NCBI RefSeq assembly: GCF_001570725.1
Contig: NZ_BCNV01000001.1
Coordinates: forward strand, 2,108,001-2,172,000
Direction of reading: 5' to 3'
From: Paenibacillus amylolyticus
GTDB lineage: Bacteria; Bacillota; Bacilli; Paenibacillales; Paenibacillaceae
DNA: 64,000 nucleotides
In this document: positions 15,932 to 26,216 of the stretch, piece by piece
How positions within the stretch are numbered: the first letter of the stretch is position 1
Layout of the letters: the number at the start of each line of letters is the position of its first letter
The notes under the pieces: model-generated
What the model saw: the letters and a program-made list of their open reading frames with translations, nothing else
What the model was told of the DNA's origin: nothing
The model's database searches: none
Program-made: the position numbers and the translations under genes

Positions 15932-17890
15932 ATGGACTATCGCAAGTTGGGACAAGACATAACGGAATTGGTTGGGAAGAAGGAGAATATCGCTCGGCTT
16001 ACGCACTGCGCAACCCGACTTCGGTTCGAATTGCACGACATCTCCAAAGCGGAGACAGAAAAACTCAAAGCTCTTCCAGACGTCATTACCGTTGTGAATA
16101 ATGGTGGACAATACCAGGTCGTTGTGGGCAATGAGGTGCAGCAGGTCTATCGTGTTATTACTCAGCAGATGGGTTCGGCAACCCGGAGTGCAGACTCCAA
16201 ATCAGATTCCGGCAAAAATAACGGACCAAAACAAAAACAGAGCTGGATTTCCAGATTCATCAGCGTAATCTCAACGACATTTACTCCGGTCATTCCGGCA
16301 ATCATTGGCGCGGGTATGATCAAAGCAATATTGGCCGTACTTGTACTGACAGGCCTCGTAACGACCGAAAGCCAAAACTACTATATCCTTAATACCATTG
16401 CGGACGCGGCTTTTTATTTCATGCCTATTCTGTTGGCTTATGGAGCTTCCATTAAGTTTGAAACAAGTCCAATTATGGCGATGACGGTTGCCGGAGTGTT
16501 GTTACACCCGGGATGGAGCGCACTGATGACGGAAGGAAAAGATGTGTTTTTCATCGGTGTTCCAGTTCGCCTAACCGATTATGCAGGCTCCGTGCTGCCG
16601 ATTATTATTGTCGTTTGGCTCATGTCCTATATTGAACGTTTCGCAGATCGAGTATCGCCTTCCATGATTAAATTTTTCACAAAACCGATGATTGTACTAT
16701 TGATTACAGCACCACTTGCATTAGTGGCGATCGGGCCTTTCGGAACGTATCTGAATGATCTGGTTGCGATGGGTGCAGAAGCAATTAATGCCAGAGCCAG
16801 TTGGCTGATTCCTTTGTTAATGGGAACTTTGCAACCGTTTCTGATCGTGACAGGCACTGCATGGGCCATGACGCCAATTGCAACTAGCCAACTGACCAAA
16901 AATGGATATGAAATGATCAACGGTCCGGGAATGCTCGCGTCCAATATTGCTCAAGGTGGGGCTACGCTTGCTGTAGCATTAAAAACCAAAAACAAAAAAC
17001 TGAAACAGCTCGCTGCTTCATCCGGTTTCACCGCTGTACTGGGCATCACGGAACCATCCTTGTACGGCGTAACGCTGAAACTGAAGAAACCTTTGATTGC
17101 TGCAATGATCGGTGGTGGCGTAGCAGGAATATACGCTGGTCTGACCGGATTAGTACGTTATGCCTTCGTTTCTCCAGGGCTTGCCGCGTTACCTGCCTTT
17201 ATTGGCAGCAATCCGATGAATATCGTTCATGCCATTGTAACGTGTCTGATCGCCTTTATCGTGACCTTTGCCCTGACATGTATCATTGGTTTTGAGGATC
17301 CAGTGGATGATGAAGAAGAAGGCAATACCAATGTTAACGATGACAAGACGCTTTCCAGCCAGCCTGTTCAAGACAACACCCCAGACACGAAGTCTGCTGC
17401 AGCAACAAATGCAAATGTACTGAACCAAAATGAGATACACTCACTTATGATCGCCAGCCCTATGCAAGGGGAATTAGTGCATCTGGACCGTGTACCAGAC
17501 GATGTCTTCTCTTTGGGATTACTGGGTAAAGGCGCTGCGATTATTCCTGTAAAAGGAGAACTGTATGCACCGATCGCAGGTGAAGTTACGGCTTTCATGG
17601 ACTCCAAACATGCAGTCAAACTAAATGGTTACAATGGAGAAGAGATACTCATTCATATTGGCGTGGATACCGTCAACCTGAAGGGGAGACATTTCGACTC
17701 TTCCATTAAAGTAGGGGATCAGGTACAACAGGGTGACTTGTTGATCAGCTTCGATATCGACGCCATCAAGGCGGAAGGTTATGAAGTCATAACCCCGATC
17801 ATTATCGCCAATTCGGATCGTTTCCCGGACATTAAGCTGGAAAAGCAGCGTTCTGTGGAGGTTGGAGCGACCATTATGCACCTTTCGTAA
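15932..17890 (+). CDS. bglP: PTS beta-glucoside transporter subunit IIBCA
   Basis: Membrane permease-kinase of 652 residues importing and phosphorylating beta-glucosides. The order is EIIB at the N terminus (phosphorylated Cys26 in LTHCATRLRF), EIIC with about ten helices (about 105-455), an acidic linker, and EIIA at the C terminus (PMQGELVHLDRVPDDVF... with HIGVDTVNLKG containing the phospho-His). It lies behind a RAT/terminator and is followed by a GH1 6-phospho-beta-glucosidase gene and licT, the standard bglPH-licT set. The spacing of AAAGG to the ATG is unusually short, which may keep expression moderate. Confidence 0.95.
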   Translation: MDYRKLGQDITELVGKKENIARLTHCATRLRFELHDISKAETEKLKALPDVITVVNNGGQYQVVVGNEVQQVYRVITQQMGSATRSADSKSDSGKNNGPKQKQSWISRFISVISTTFTPVIPAIIGAGMIKAILAVLVLTGLVTTESQNYYILNTIADAAFYFMPILLAYGASIKFETSPIMAMTVAGVLLHPGWSALMTEGKDVFFIGVPVRLTDYAGSVLPIIIVVWLMSYIERFADRVSPSMIKFFTKPMIVLLITAPLALVAIGPFGTYLNDLVAMGAEAINARASWLIPLLMGTLQPFLIVTGTAWAMTPIATSQLTKNGYEMINGPGMLASNIAQGGATLAVALKTKNKKLKQLAASSGFTAVLGITEPSLYGVTLKLKKPLIAAMIGGGVAGIYAGLTGLVRYAFVSPGLAALPAFIGSNPMNIVHAIVTCLIAFIVTFALTCIIGFEDPVDDEEEGNTNVNDDKTLSSQPVQDNTPDTKSAAATNANVLNQNEIHSLMIASPMQGELVHLDRVPDDVFSLGLLGKGAAIIPVKGELYAPIAGEVTAFMDSKHAVKLNGYNGEEILIHIGVDTVNLKGRHFDSSIKVGDQVQQGDLLISFDIDAIKAEGYEVITPIIIANSDRFPDIKLEKQRSVEVGATIMHLS

Positions 17891-17931
17891 CAACCGTAAT
17901 GCGGTACGTCATATCTCTTGATCATCATTAA

Positions 17932-19392
<1,461 letters not shown>

Positions 19393-19409
19393 AGGATCGT
19401 GATGAATGC

Positions 19410-20267
19410 ATGAAAGTAATCAAAATATTGAATAATAGCTTGCTTCTGACCAAAGATGAACAGGGACAAGAAGTGATTGTCATGGGAAAAGGCTTGGCAT
19501 TCAAAGGAAAAGTCGGCGAGCGACTCGATGAAGAGCATATCCAGAAACGGTTCATTTTGCAAAACAATCCGTCTGCCCAGGCTTACGTTCGAACCATCGA
19601 AAACATGCCAGAATCACATGTGAATGTCATTAACAAACTGATTTCCAATGCCAAAGAAAAGCTGTCACTCGATGATCAAATCTTCTTTACGCTTATGGAT
19701 CACCTGTCATTTGCCATTGAACGTTGGAAAAAAGGTGTATCATTACAGAATCGTATGTTGTGGGAGATCCAAAGGTTTCATCCGGTCGAATTCGAACTGG
19801 GCCTGGAAGCAGTTCATATGTTGAATCAAGAACTTGGCATTGAGCTTACGGAAGAGGAAGCGGGCAATATTGCCTTTCATTTCGTCAATGCTCAAAGCCA
19901 TGAACAGAATATGGAGCGCACGATGCAATCCGTTAAAATGTTAAAAGATATTTTCAATCTTATTCAATACAGCTTTGATATGCAATTGAATAAAAACTCC
20001 ATCCATTATGTGAGACTCGTCACACACCTGCAGTTTTTCATCCAGCGTTTACAAGAGGGCCGCTTAGGCAATTCGCCGAAAGATTTCATCTTTCAGCACA
20101 TGGTGAAGGAGCATCCACTTGAATACAAATGCGCGGAGATGATTAAAACCTATGTGCAAAACATGCTGGATATCTCCATCTCAAACGAGGAATTATTATA
20201 TCTAATGATTCACATTGCTCGAATTGTGCAGGAGGAGCAAGGTGATGAGGGACAATTATCCCATTGA
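19410..20267 (+). CDS. licT: BglG/LicT-family transcriptional antiterminator
   Basis: RNA-binding antiterminator of 285 residues. The N-terminal CAT domain (MKVIKILNNSLLLTKDEQGQEVIVMGKGLAFKGKVGE, about 1-55) binds the RAT hairpin. Two PTS regulation domains follow (about 65-170 and 175-280) with conserved histidines (MDHLSFAIER, HFVNAQSHE, VTHLQFFIQR, MIHIARI) that BglP and HPr phosphorylate. The start is the ATG at 19410, where the family sequence begins; AAAGGA lies 13 bases upstream. Being last in the operon, it needs its own read-through for high expression. Confidence 0.93.
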   Translation: MKVIKILNNSLLLTKDEQGQEVIVMGKGLAFKGKVGERLDEEHIQKRFILQNNPSAQAYVRTIENMPESHVNVINKLISNAKEKLSLDDQIFFTLMDHLSFAIERWKKGVSLQNRMLWEIQRFHPVEFELGLEAVHMLNQELGIELTEEEAGNIAFHFVNAQSHEQNMERTMQSVKMLKDIFNLIQYSFDMQLNKNSIHYVRLVTHLQFFIQRLQEGRLGNSPKDFIFQHMVKEHPLEYKCAEMIKTYVQNMLDISISNEELLYLMIHIARIVQEEQGDEGQLSH

Positions 20268-20316
20268 TCAGTTTGCGAACATATAATGAAGTGATAAACG
20301 AAGTGATCATGTCGCT

Positions 20317-20360
20317 ACGACCGTTCTCTGGTATTTCACCGGAAAACGGTCGTTTGGTTT
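20317..20360 (+). terminator. Terminator after licT, copy 1 of a palindromic repeat
   Basis: ACGACCGTT (20317-20325) pairs with AACGGTCGT (20345-20353), with an inner GGT/ACC helix, and a T-rich tail follows. Nearly the same element recurs at 53748-53790. Confidence 0.7.
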
Positions 20361-20447
20361 GACTACCCTTGGAAGACTATATTCATCGTTGTGGATTCCC
20401 GGCTAACTCAAATATGTGATAAAGAAGAGAATTTTCATGCTTAATTT

Positions 20448-20466
20448 TAATCGAACGATCGTTTAT
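20448..20466 (+). promoter_or_regulatory. TetR-type operator, site 1
   Basis: TAATCGAACGATCGTTTAT with palindromic core AACGATCGTT lies about 130 bases before the TetR gene. A TTAATT/TATTAT pair 17 bases apart (20441-20446, 20464-20469) surrounds it. The remaining intergenic sequence to 20591 contains a GGAGG followed by a 12-codon TTG frame (20512-20550) that I do not call a gene. Confidence 0.6.
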
Positions 20467-20568
20467 TATAGGACCAGTAAATGATACGCTGTCTATGGGG
20501 TGGAGGAATACTTGGATATCAACAACGACGTTGGAATGCTCTTTATATAACGCATCCTTGATTGACTT

Positions 20569-20587
20569 TAATCAAACGATTATTTAA
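20569..20587 (+). promoter_or_regulatory. TetR-type operator, site 2, within the tetR promoter
   Basis: TAATCAAACGATTATTTAA is the second copy of the motif. It fills the spacer and -10 of a possible promoter, TTGACT (20562-20567), 17 bases, TAATAT (20585-20590), immediately before the TetR start codon. This would support autorepression. Confidence 0.55.
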
Positions 20588-20591
20588 TATC

Positions 20592-21170
20592 ATGTACATG
20601 AGACATAAAGATGAGAATAAAAGAGAGCGTATTTTTAACGCAGCAATTCAATTAATTAATGAATATGGTTTATCGGAAACTTCAATGTCCAAGATCGCCA
20701 AAAAGGCTAACGTATCTGCTTCAACGATATACGTTTACTTCGAAAACAAGGAGGACATGCTCAATAAACTATATTTAAGCATCAAGAAAGACATGAGTCT
20801 GGCCGTATTTCACAATTATGATGAATCAATTTCGATCCAATCTGCTTTTGAGCATGCATTGAAAAATTTCTCGGACTTTATTTTAAGCCATAAAGATGAA
20901 TTTTTATTTGCCGAGCAATTCTCCAATTCACCACTCCTGCATAAGTTGTCCCTGATGGAGGGGGCCAGTTTATTCGAACCTCTATTTAAGTTGTACGAGA
21001 AGGGTAAAAGTGAACGGGTATTCAAACAAGTGGATACGAGTCTGCTTCATATGTTTACTTTCAATCCAACCATGCAATATGTTAAAGAGGTTTTTGGCGG
21101 CCGGATCGAGTTGGAGCAAGATCGTTTGGACGAATTAGTTCAGATGACTTGGGATGCGATTAAAGCTTAA
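20592..21170 (+). CDS. TetR/AcrR-family transcriptional regulator
   Basis: Repressor of 192 residues. The N-terminal HTH (KRERIFNAAIQLINEYGLSETSMSKIAKKANVSASTIYVYFENKEDMLNKLY, about 8-60) is typical TetR, followed by an all-helical ligand domain (FEHALKNFSDFILSHKDEFLFAEQFSNSPLL). The start is uncertain (20592 or 20598) and neither ATG has a Shine-Dalgarno sequence; the promoter-like -10 ends only two bases before, so a nearly leaderless mRNA or a distal promoter is possible. Three copies of one operator motif bracket this gene and the downstream oxidoreductase gene. Confidence 0.88.
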   Translation: MYMRHKDENKRERIFNAAIQLINEYGLSETSMSKIAKKANVSASTIYVYFENKEDMLNKLYLSIKKDMSLAVFHNYDESISIQSAFEHALKNFSDFILSHKDEFLFAEQFSNSPLLHKLSLMEGASLFEPLFKLYEKGKSERVFKQVDTSLLHMFTFNPTMQYVKEVFGGRIELEQDRLDELVQMTWDAIKA

Positions 21171-21184
21171 TAAAGTTCTATTTT

Positions 21185-21222
21185 AGAGGGAATTACATTC
21201 ACTATGGAAATCCCTCTGTTTT
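21185..21222 (+). terminator. Terminator after the TetR gene
   Basis: AGAGGGA (21185-21191) pairs with TCCCTCT (21211-21217) and is followed by GTTTT. It separates tetR from the flavin oxidoreductase, which then needs its own promoter. Confidence 0.7.
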
Positions 21223-21234
21223 GACGCTATATAT

Positions 21235-21253
21235 TAATCGAATGATCGTTTAT
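21235..21253 (+). promoter_or_regulatory. TetR-type operator, site 3, upstream of the OYE gene
   Basis: TAATCGAATGATCGTTTAT matches sites 1 and 2 and lies about 55 bases before the flavin oxidoreductase start, with TTGACG at 21221-21226 as a possible -35. The local TetR protein probably represses the enzyme gene here. Confidence 0.65.
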
Positions 21254-21307
21254 TTATGAGGATTGAAAATTAATTTACATTTACTACTATTAGAAAGAGG
21301 TTATGTA

Positions 21308-22441
21308 ATGAACGCACAATACAACAACATGTTTGAATCTTTTACACTCAACAACGGAGTAACGCTTCGGAATCGAATTGTTATGGCACCTATGACCACA
21401 TGGTCCAGCAATGATGATTATACCGTTTCAGATGCGGAAGAAAACTATTATAAAAAAAGAGTAAATGGTGTGGGGCTGGTTATTACAGGATGCACACATG
21501 TCCAACCTAACGGAATCGGCTTCACGAATGAGTTCGCCGGGTACGATGATGCGTTCATTCCGAGCTTGCGTAAATTGGCAGATGCTGCGAAGAGTGGAGG
21601 AGCTGCTGCAGTACTTCAAATTTTTCATGCAGGTAACAAGGCACTTCCAAACCTCACTCCGAATGGTGAAGTGGTTAGTTCCAGTGCTGTGCAGACGGAA
21701 GCCACAGGATTTGCACCTTCCGTTCTACCTAGAGAGCTTTCGCATGATGAAATATTGGACGTGATTCATGCGTTTGGAGAAACGACAAGACGTGCAATTG
21801 AAGCAGGTTTTGACGGGGTTGAAATTCATGGTGCTCATGGATTCCTGCTGCAAAACTTCTTTTCTCCATTCTTCAACAGACGAGAGGATCAATGGGGTGG
21901 TTCCATAGAAAATCGCTTACGCTTTCCGCTGGCTGTCATTGATGAGATGAAACGTGTCATTCAAAAACATGCTACCAAACCTTTCATTCTCGGATACCGG
22001 ATTTCTCCTGACGAACATCAGGAAGGTGGTCTAAGAATGAAGGATACCTATGTGCTGATTGATCGCCTGATTGAAGTGGGTGTTGATTATATCCATGCTT
22101 CATTGGGGGATGTCTTTACATCTAAACCCGCTGACACTCAAGATGAAAAAACACACTTAGAATTCATTGCTGAACATGTGAGAGGTCGAGTAACTCTACT
22201 GGCTGCAGGTTCGATGGTAACTCCGGAAGATGTTAATAAAGCTATGAATCAGGGCATATCCTTGGCAGCGATTGGCCAAACGTTAATCATGAATCCGGAC
22301 TGGGTTGAGAAAGTTCAAGGTGGACGTGAGTCTGAGATACAAACTACGATCAAGGCTTCGAAGGTAAATGAGCTTGAGCTACCTGAAAAACTGTGGGGCT
22401 TCATTCAAGCTTCTGGTCCATGGTTCAATATCGAGGAATAG
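21308..22441 (+). CDS. NADH:flavin oxidoreductase, Old Yellow Enzyme family
   Basis: FMN-dependent ene-reductase of 377 residues. The fold signatures are NRIVMAPMTTWSS, the active-site region LQIFHAGNKA, EIHGAHGFLLQNFFSPFFNRREDQWGGSIENRLRFPL (FMN and substrate His/Asn region) and a C-terminal AAGSMVTPEDV...IGQTLIMNPDW. Such enzymes reduce enones, nitro compounds or quinones. The ATG at 21308 has AAAGAGG seven bases upstream. A TetR-type operator lies in its promoter region. Induction by an electrophile or xenobiotic is a fair inference. Confidence 0.9.
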   Translation: MNAQYNNMFESFTLNNGVTLRNRIVMAPMTTWSSNDDYTVSDAEENYYKKRVNGVGLVITGCTHVQPNGIGFTNEFAGYDDAFIPSLRKLADAAKSGGAAAVLQIFHAGNKALPNLTPNGEVVSSSAVQTEATGFAPSVLPRELSHDEILDVIHAFGETTRRAIEAGFDGVEIHGAHGFLLQNFFSPFFNRREDQWGGSIENRLRFPLAVIDEMKRVIQKHATKPFILGYRISPDEHQEGGLRMKDTYVLIDRLIEVGVDYIHASLGDVFTSKPADTQDEKTHLEFIAEHVRGRVTLLAAGSMVTPEDVNKAMNQGISLAAIGQTLIMNPDWVEKVQGGRESEIQTTIKASKVNELELPEKLWGFIQASGPWFNIEE

Positions 22442-22630
22442 GATTAACCATCAGACTGTGGATGTAATGATTTAGAAATCGAATATTACGGAAGCGATGC
22501 AGTCCGAGTGGTCAGCACTGCGTTCGAAGATGATCCGTGCCCTTGTGAAGAACAATCATGTTCATTGGTGGTGTCGGTTATTATCTCGGACAAGCATCTC
22601 AAGCTAATCACAATCTGTTTATCTAATTTT

Positions 22631-22670
22631 AAAGAAATGGGTTTCCTCCAATTGAAGGAAGCCCATTTCG
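22631..22670. terminator. Long hairpin terminator between convergent transcripts
   Basis: A stem of about 15 bases with one mismatch (22634-22648 with 22655-22669). On the minus strand it is followed by TTTAAAATT, so it mainly serves the AraC regulator. The rest of 22442-22713 has no supported gene. Confidence 0.7.
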
Positions 22671-22713
22671 CACAATATCTGATTTCGGATGATATAGAAG
22701 AGTATGCATTTAA

Positions 22714-23613
22714 CTAGTTAAGATATTTCTTGCGAAACTGGAGGGGAGATATTCCAACACTTCGCTTGAAGCAGGTAGAAAAGTAAGGAGCATATTGAAA
22801 GCCCACTTCAGCCGCTATACGATCAATCGACCATTCCGTGGAGACTAGAAGCTGCTTGGCCCGCTCAATCCTAAATTGTAGTAAGTAATGAACCGGTGTG
22901 ACACCGTATTTCATTTTCATACAGCGAACGATGTAGCTGGGGTGGAAGTGTAGTGCCGACGAGAGTGTTTCATTGGTGATCTCTTCTTGGTAGTGTTGCT
23001 GGATGAAAACAGCTACTTTCTCGCCAAGCCGTGAAGCAGGTGTTTTGGCCATATCCGAGATGCCATTTTCGAGCATAGCCAGAAAGCGGAACAGCAGTTG
23101 CTGCTTCTCCCAGAAGGAATCACCTACCGGCAGCTCCAGAAGCTGTTGCATTAGATCAAATGCGAGCTGGGGACTTAGCACCGTGGATTTCTTAGGTATT
23201 CGTATGGATTTTGGCTTATCGAATGGTGATAACGGAATGGCTGCTTCCGATTCTTCTATTAAAGGACTCTGATGCCAGTCCACATGCTCAAAATGAACCC
23301 AGTAAAACGTTGTTTCCTGTTCGCAGGGACTGAATGAATAATGCTCACCTTCCGGCAGTAATAATAGTGCATCACCTATGCCGAGTGTCCATTCCGTCCC
23401 GTTCTCACCGATATGTAATTCCCCATCAACCACGAGCAGTACATCAAACAGGCCGAAGTTTCTTCGGTTAGGATGACGGTCGCCTACTCGGAACGTTGAA
23501 CGACCCGATTCCCAATAATATGGAAGAGGTGGGGTTTGTAACGCAACAATTAATTCTTCCTTCAATGAATTAACCTCATTTTTTAGTGTCATTTTGTATA
23601 GAAAAAAGCTCAT
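22714..23613 (-). CDS. AraC-family transcriptional regulator
   Basis: Regulator of 299 residues with an N-terminal cupin-type sensor (LLVVDGELHIGENGTEWTLGIGDALLLLPEGEHYSF, about 60-100). The C-terminal double HTH is clear (EEITNETLSSALHFHPSYIVRCMKMKYGVTPVHYLLQFRIERAKQLLVSTEWSIDRIAAEVGFQYAPYFSTCFKRSVGISPLQFRKKY). It is divergent from the GH127 arabinofuranosidase gene with an 81-base gap. That gap holds an inverted repeat GACT...AGTC and a TATACT, so it probably activates that enzyme in response to an arabinose-containing sugar. Start codon choice among close ATGs is uncertain. Confidence 0.87.
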   Translation of the reverse strand: MSFFLYKMTLKNEVNSLKEELIVALQTPPLPYYWESGRSTFRVGDRHPNRRNFGLFDVLLVVDGELHIGENGTEWTLGIGDALLLLPEGEHYSFSPCEQETTFYWVHFEHVDWHQSPLIEESEAAIPLSPFDKPKSIRIPKKSTVLSPQLAFDLMQQLLELPVGDSFWEKQQLLFRFLAMLENGISDMAKTPASRLGEKVAVFIQQHYQEEITNETLSSALHFHPSYIVRCMKMKYGVTPVHYLLQFRIERAKQLLVSTEWSIDRIAAEVGFQYAPYFSTCFKRSVGISPLQFRKKYLN

Positions 23614-23694
23614 TCCATTCCTATTCTCACTTTAAGAAAAAGCATATACTCGACTTTGGAAAGAGTCAAATTTTATACTTTTGAGGTGTGTATA

Positions 23695-25635
23695 ATGGGA
23701 CAGAATCAGATCCAAATTCAAGACCAATTTTGGAATACATATTCCGATCTTGTACGAGAAACGGTTATTCCCTATCAATGGGAAGCTCTAAACGATAGGG
23801 TAGAGGACGCTGAGCCTAGTCATGCCATTCGAAATTTCCGTATTGCTGCCGGCTTGGAGCAAGGTGAATTTGGCGGATGGGTATTTCAGGACAGTGATCT
23901 CTACAAGTGGTTAGAGGCCGTTGCTTATTCGCTCCGTCATCATCCAGATCAGAGGTTAGAGAAGATCGCCGATGAATCCATCGAATTGATTGGCCAAGCC
24001 CAACATGACGATGGTTATCTGAATACCTACTTCACGATCAAAGAACCTGGGAAGCAATGGACCAATCTATATGAAGCTCATGAGCTGTATTGTGCAGGCC
24101 ATTTAATTGAAGCAGCTGTTGCGTATTATCAGGCGACAGGCAAGCGTAAATTGCTAGACATCTCTTGCCAATTCGCTGATCTGATTGATCGTATGTTCGG
24201 AACCAAGCCTGGACAGATAAGAGCCTACTGCGGCCATCAGGAAATTGAATTGGCTCTGGTTAAATTATACGGGATTACCGGAGAAGAGCGTTATTTGAAC
24301 CTTAGCCGATACTTCATAGATGAACGGGGAAAGCAGCCCAATTATTTTATCAAGGAATGGAAACGCGGAAGCCGGACAAACATCTGGTCACAGGGAGAGC
24401 CTAATCTTGAGGTCTATCAGTCTCATCTGCCTGTTCGTGAGCAAAAGGTAGCTGTTGGACACTCCGTTCGGGCAGTTTACATGTACACGGCAATGGCTGC
24501 TCTTGCGCGACTAACAGGTGACGAAGAGTTAAAGGAGGCCTGTGAACGGCTCTGGTCGAACACAACAGGCAAACAAATGTATATTACCGGGGGCATTGGT
24601 TCAACACATCTCGGGGAAGCCTTTACGTTCGACTACGATCTTCCGAATGATTCCGTTTACGCGGAGACCTGCGCCTCGATTGGCTTGATTTTCTGGGCAC
24701 GTCGCATGCTTCAATTGGAAGTTAAAAGCGAGTATGCGGATGTGTTGGAGAGAGCACTCTACAACAATGTGCTGGGCAGCATGTCAATGGATGGGAAACA
24801 CTTCTTCTATGTCAACCCACTTGAGGTATGGCCAGAAGCAAGTCTCAAAAATCCGGATAAACATCACGTAAAGCCCGTCCGACAAAAATGGTTCGGTTGC
24901 TCCTGTTGTCCTCCCAATGTCGCGCGGTTGCTAGGTTCGTTAGACAATTATATTTACGATGTGTCTGAGGATGGCAGAACGATCTATACCCATTTGTATA
25001 TTGGAAGTCAAGCCTCGTTCGAGCTTGCCGACACCACAATAACATTACATCAACGCTCTGAGCTTCCCTGGAACGGTCATGTTGAATTCTCGGTTCAGCT
25101 TCCTAAGGTTGGAGAATCGGTCGAGTTTGAACTTGCGCTCCGTATACCGAACTGGTTCCAGGACGGAGAACCAACGTTGAAAGTAAATGGTGAAAAGCAA
25201 GATATTCATGTTGAGAATGGTTACGCCAAAATAAATCGCAGCTGGTCAGATAGAAATACAGTGGAGTGGCTGCTTCCGATTGAGCCGAAGTTAGTTGCGG
25301 CGCACCCTTTAATTCGGGCAGATGCAGGCAAGGTGGCTATTCAACGCGGCCCGCTCGTTTATTGCGTCGAAGAAGCAGACAACGAAGCACCGCTCACTTC
25401 ACTCGCAATCGCTGCGGAGCCGCAATTAACGGCGTATGCTGATCCCAATTTGCTAGGTGGTTGTGTCGTGGTAGAAGGGGACGGTTTCGTGACTGACAAC
25501 AGCGATTTATGGTCAGATGAGAAGCCGTACCGTTCTTATATTAAGCAGACAAAGGCTGTACGTTTCAAGGCCATTCCCTATTATTTGTGGGGCAATCGCC
25601 TTGCTGGTGAAATGAGCGTGTGGCTACGCTATTAA
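23695..25635 (+). CDS. GH127 beta-L-arabinofuranosidase
   Basis: Cytoplasmic glycoside hydrolase of 646 residues without a signal peptide, of the HypBA1 family. An (alpha/alpha)6 barrel is followed by beta-sandwich domains. The family zinc-thiolate site is visible: Glu and Cys in YAETCAS (about residue 329-331), and the paired Cys of WFGCSCCPPNVARLL (about 408), one of which is the nucleophile in HypBA1. The start at 23695 is favoured because GAGGTG lies six bases upstream. It likely trims beta-arabinofuranose from imported oligosaccharides of plant glycoproteins. The gene stands alone with its own terminator. Confidence 0.9.
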   Translation: MGQNQIQIQDQFWNTYSDLVRETVIPYQWEALNDRVEDAEPSHAIRNFRIAAGLEQGEFGGWVFQDSDLYKWLEAVAYSLRHHPDQRLEKIADESIELIGQAQHDDGYLNTYFTIKEPGKQWTNLYEAHELYCAGHLIEAAVAYYQATGKRKLLDISCQFADLIDRMFGTKPGQIRAYCGHQEIELALVKLYGITGEERYLNLSRYFIDERGKQPNYFIKEWKRGSRTNIWSQGEPNLEVYQSHLPVREQKVAVGHSVRAVYMYTAMAALARLTGDEELKEACERLWSNTTGKQMYITGGIGSTHLGEAFTFDYDLPNDSVYAETCASIGLIFWARRMLQLEVKSEYADVLERALYNNVLGSMSMDGKHFFYVNPLEVWPEASLKNPDKHHVKPVRQKWFGCSCCPPNVARLLGSLDNYIYDVSEDGRTIYTHLYIGSQASFELADTTITLHQRSELPWNGHVEFSVQLPKVGESVEFELALRIPNWFQDGEPTLKVNGEKQDIHVENGYAKINRSWSDRNTVEWLLPIEPKLVAAHPLIRADAGKVAIQRGPLVYCVEEADNEAPLTSLAIAAEPQLTAYADPNLLGGCVVVEGDGFVTDNSDLWSDEKPYRSYIKQTKAVRFKAIPYYLWGNRLAGEMSVWLRY

Positions 25636-25683
25636 AGAGGAAGTAAGGATGTACTTTTACAATTCCACAAAAGGAACCATTAA

Positions 25684-25720
25684 AAAACGAGCGCACCCTG
25701 AACATGGATGCGCTCGTTTC
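25684..25720 (+). terminator. Rho-independent terminator after GH127
   Basis: AAACGAGCGCA pairs with TGCGCTCGTTT (about 25685-25695 and 25709-25719), with A/T tracts on both sides. It can also serve the convergent HxlR gene. Confidence 0.8.
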
Positions 25721-25734
25721 TGTTATCTGTACTC

Positions 25735-26085
25735 CTATATGTCTGTATCGGTCGAAGTATCCTCATTGAGCTTCTTATAATCTATTCCCCATGTTTCCAT
25801 CACACTAATGATGGGCCTCAGCGTATTACCTAAATCGCTCAAGCTGTATTCGACTCTGGGCGGTACCTCCGCATAGACGGTCCGAATGACGATACCGTCT
25901 CCTTCCATGGAACGCAAATTTTCGGTTAATACCTTTTGGCTGATTTCCGGAATACTTTTGCGAAGCTCACCGAACCGTTGGGTTCCTTCCAGAAGATCTC
26001 TCATGATAAGTAATTTCCACTTGTTACCTATTAAACCGACCGTTGTTGCTACAGGGCACTCAGGCAACTCTTTTTTGGTAAACAT
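25735..26085 (-). CDS. HxlR-family transcriptional regulator
   Basis: Winged-helix regulator of 116 residues: PECPVATTVGLIGNKWKLLIMRDLLEGTQRFGELRKSIPEISQKVLTENLRSMEGDGIVIR. The N-terminal Cys (about residue 10) sits where redox-sensing HxlR/YodB proteins carry their conserved cysteine. GGAGG lies ten bases before the ATG. It is divergent from the osmolyte transporter operon. The 131-base gap contains an imperfect inverted repeat ACTTTTT...AAAAAGGT and a TATAAT at 26155-26160. It may sense electrophiles and control the reductase-containing operon. Confidence 0.87.
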   Translation of the reverse strand: MFTKKELPECPVATTVGLIGNKWKLLIMRDLLEGTQRFGELRKSIPEISQKVLTENLRSMEGDGIVIRTVYAEVPPRVEYSLSDLGNTLRPIISVMETWGIDYKKLNEDTSTDTDI

Positions 26086-26216
26086 TTAAGCTAATCCTCC
26101 AATAGTTACTTTTTGGTTCCTATCTAATAAAAAGGTGCCTACTTTCAAAACGATTATAATGCTTATATTATAAAGCTGTCGAGGGAAAAGCAACTTGAAT
26201 GAAAGGAGGGGACATA

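Noticed and set aside
20512..20550. 12-codon TTG frame with a GGAGG site upstream of tetR
   Set aside because: Too short to judge; it could be a leader peptide or a chance frame. Only the nearby operator sites are supported.
22508..22717. 69-codon plus-strand frame after the OYE gene
   Set aside because: It runs through the long terminator hairpin at 22631-22670, has no ribosome binding site, and the predicted peptide has no recognisable features.
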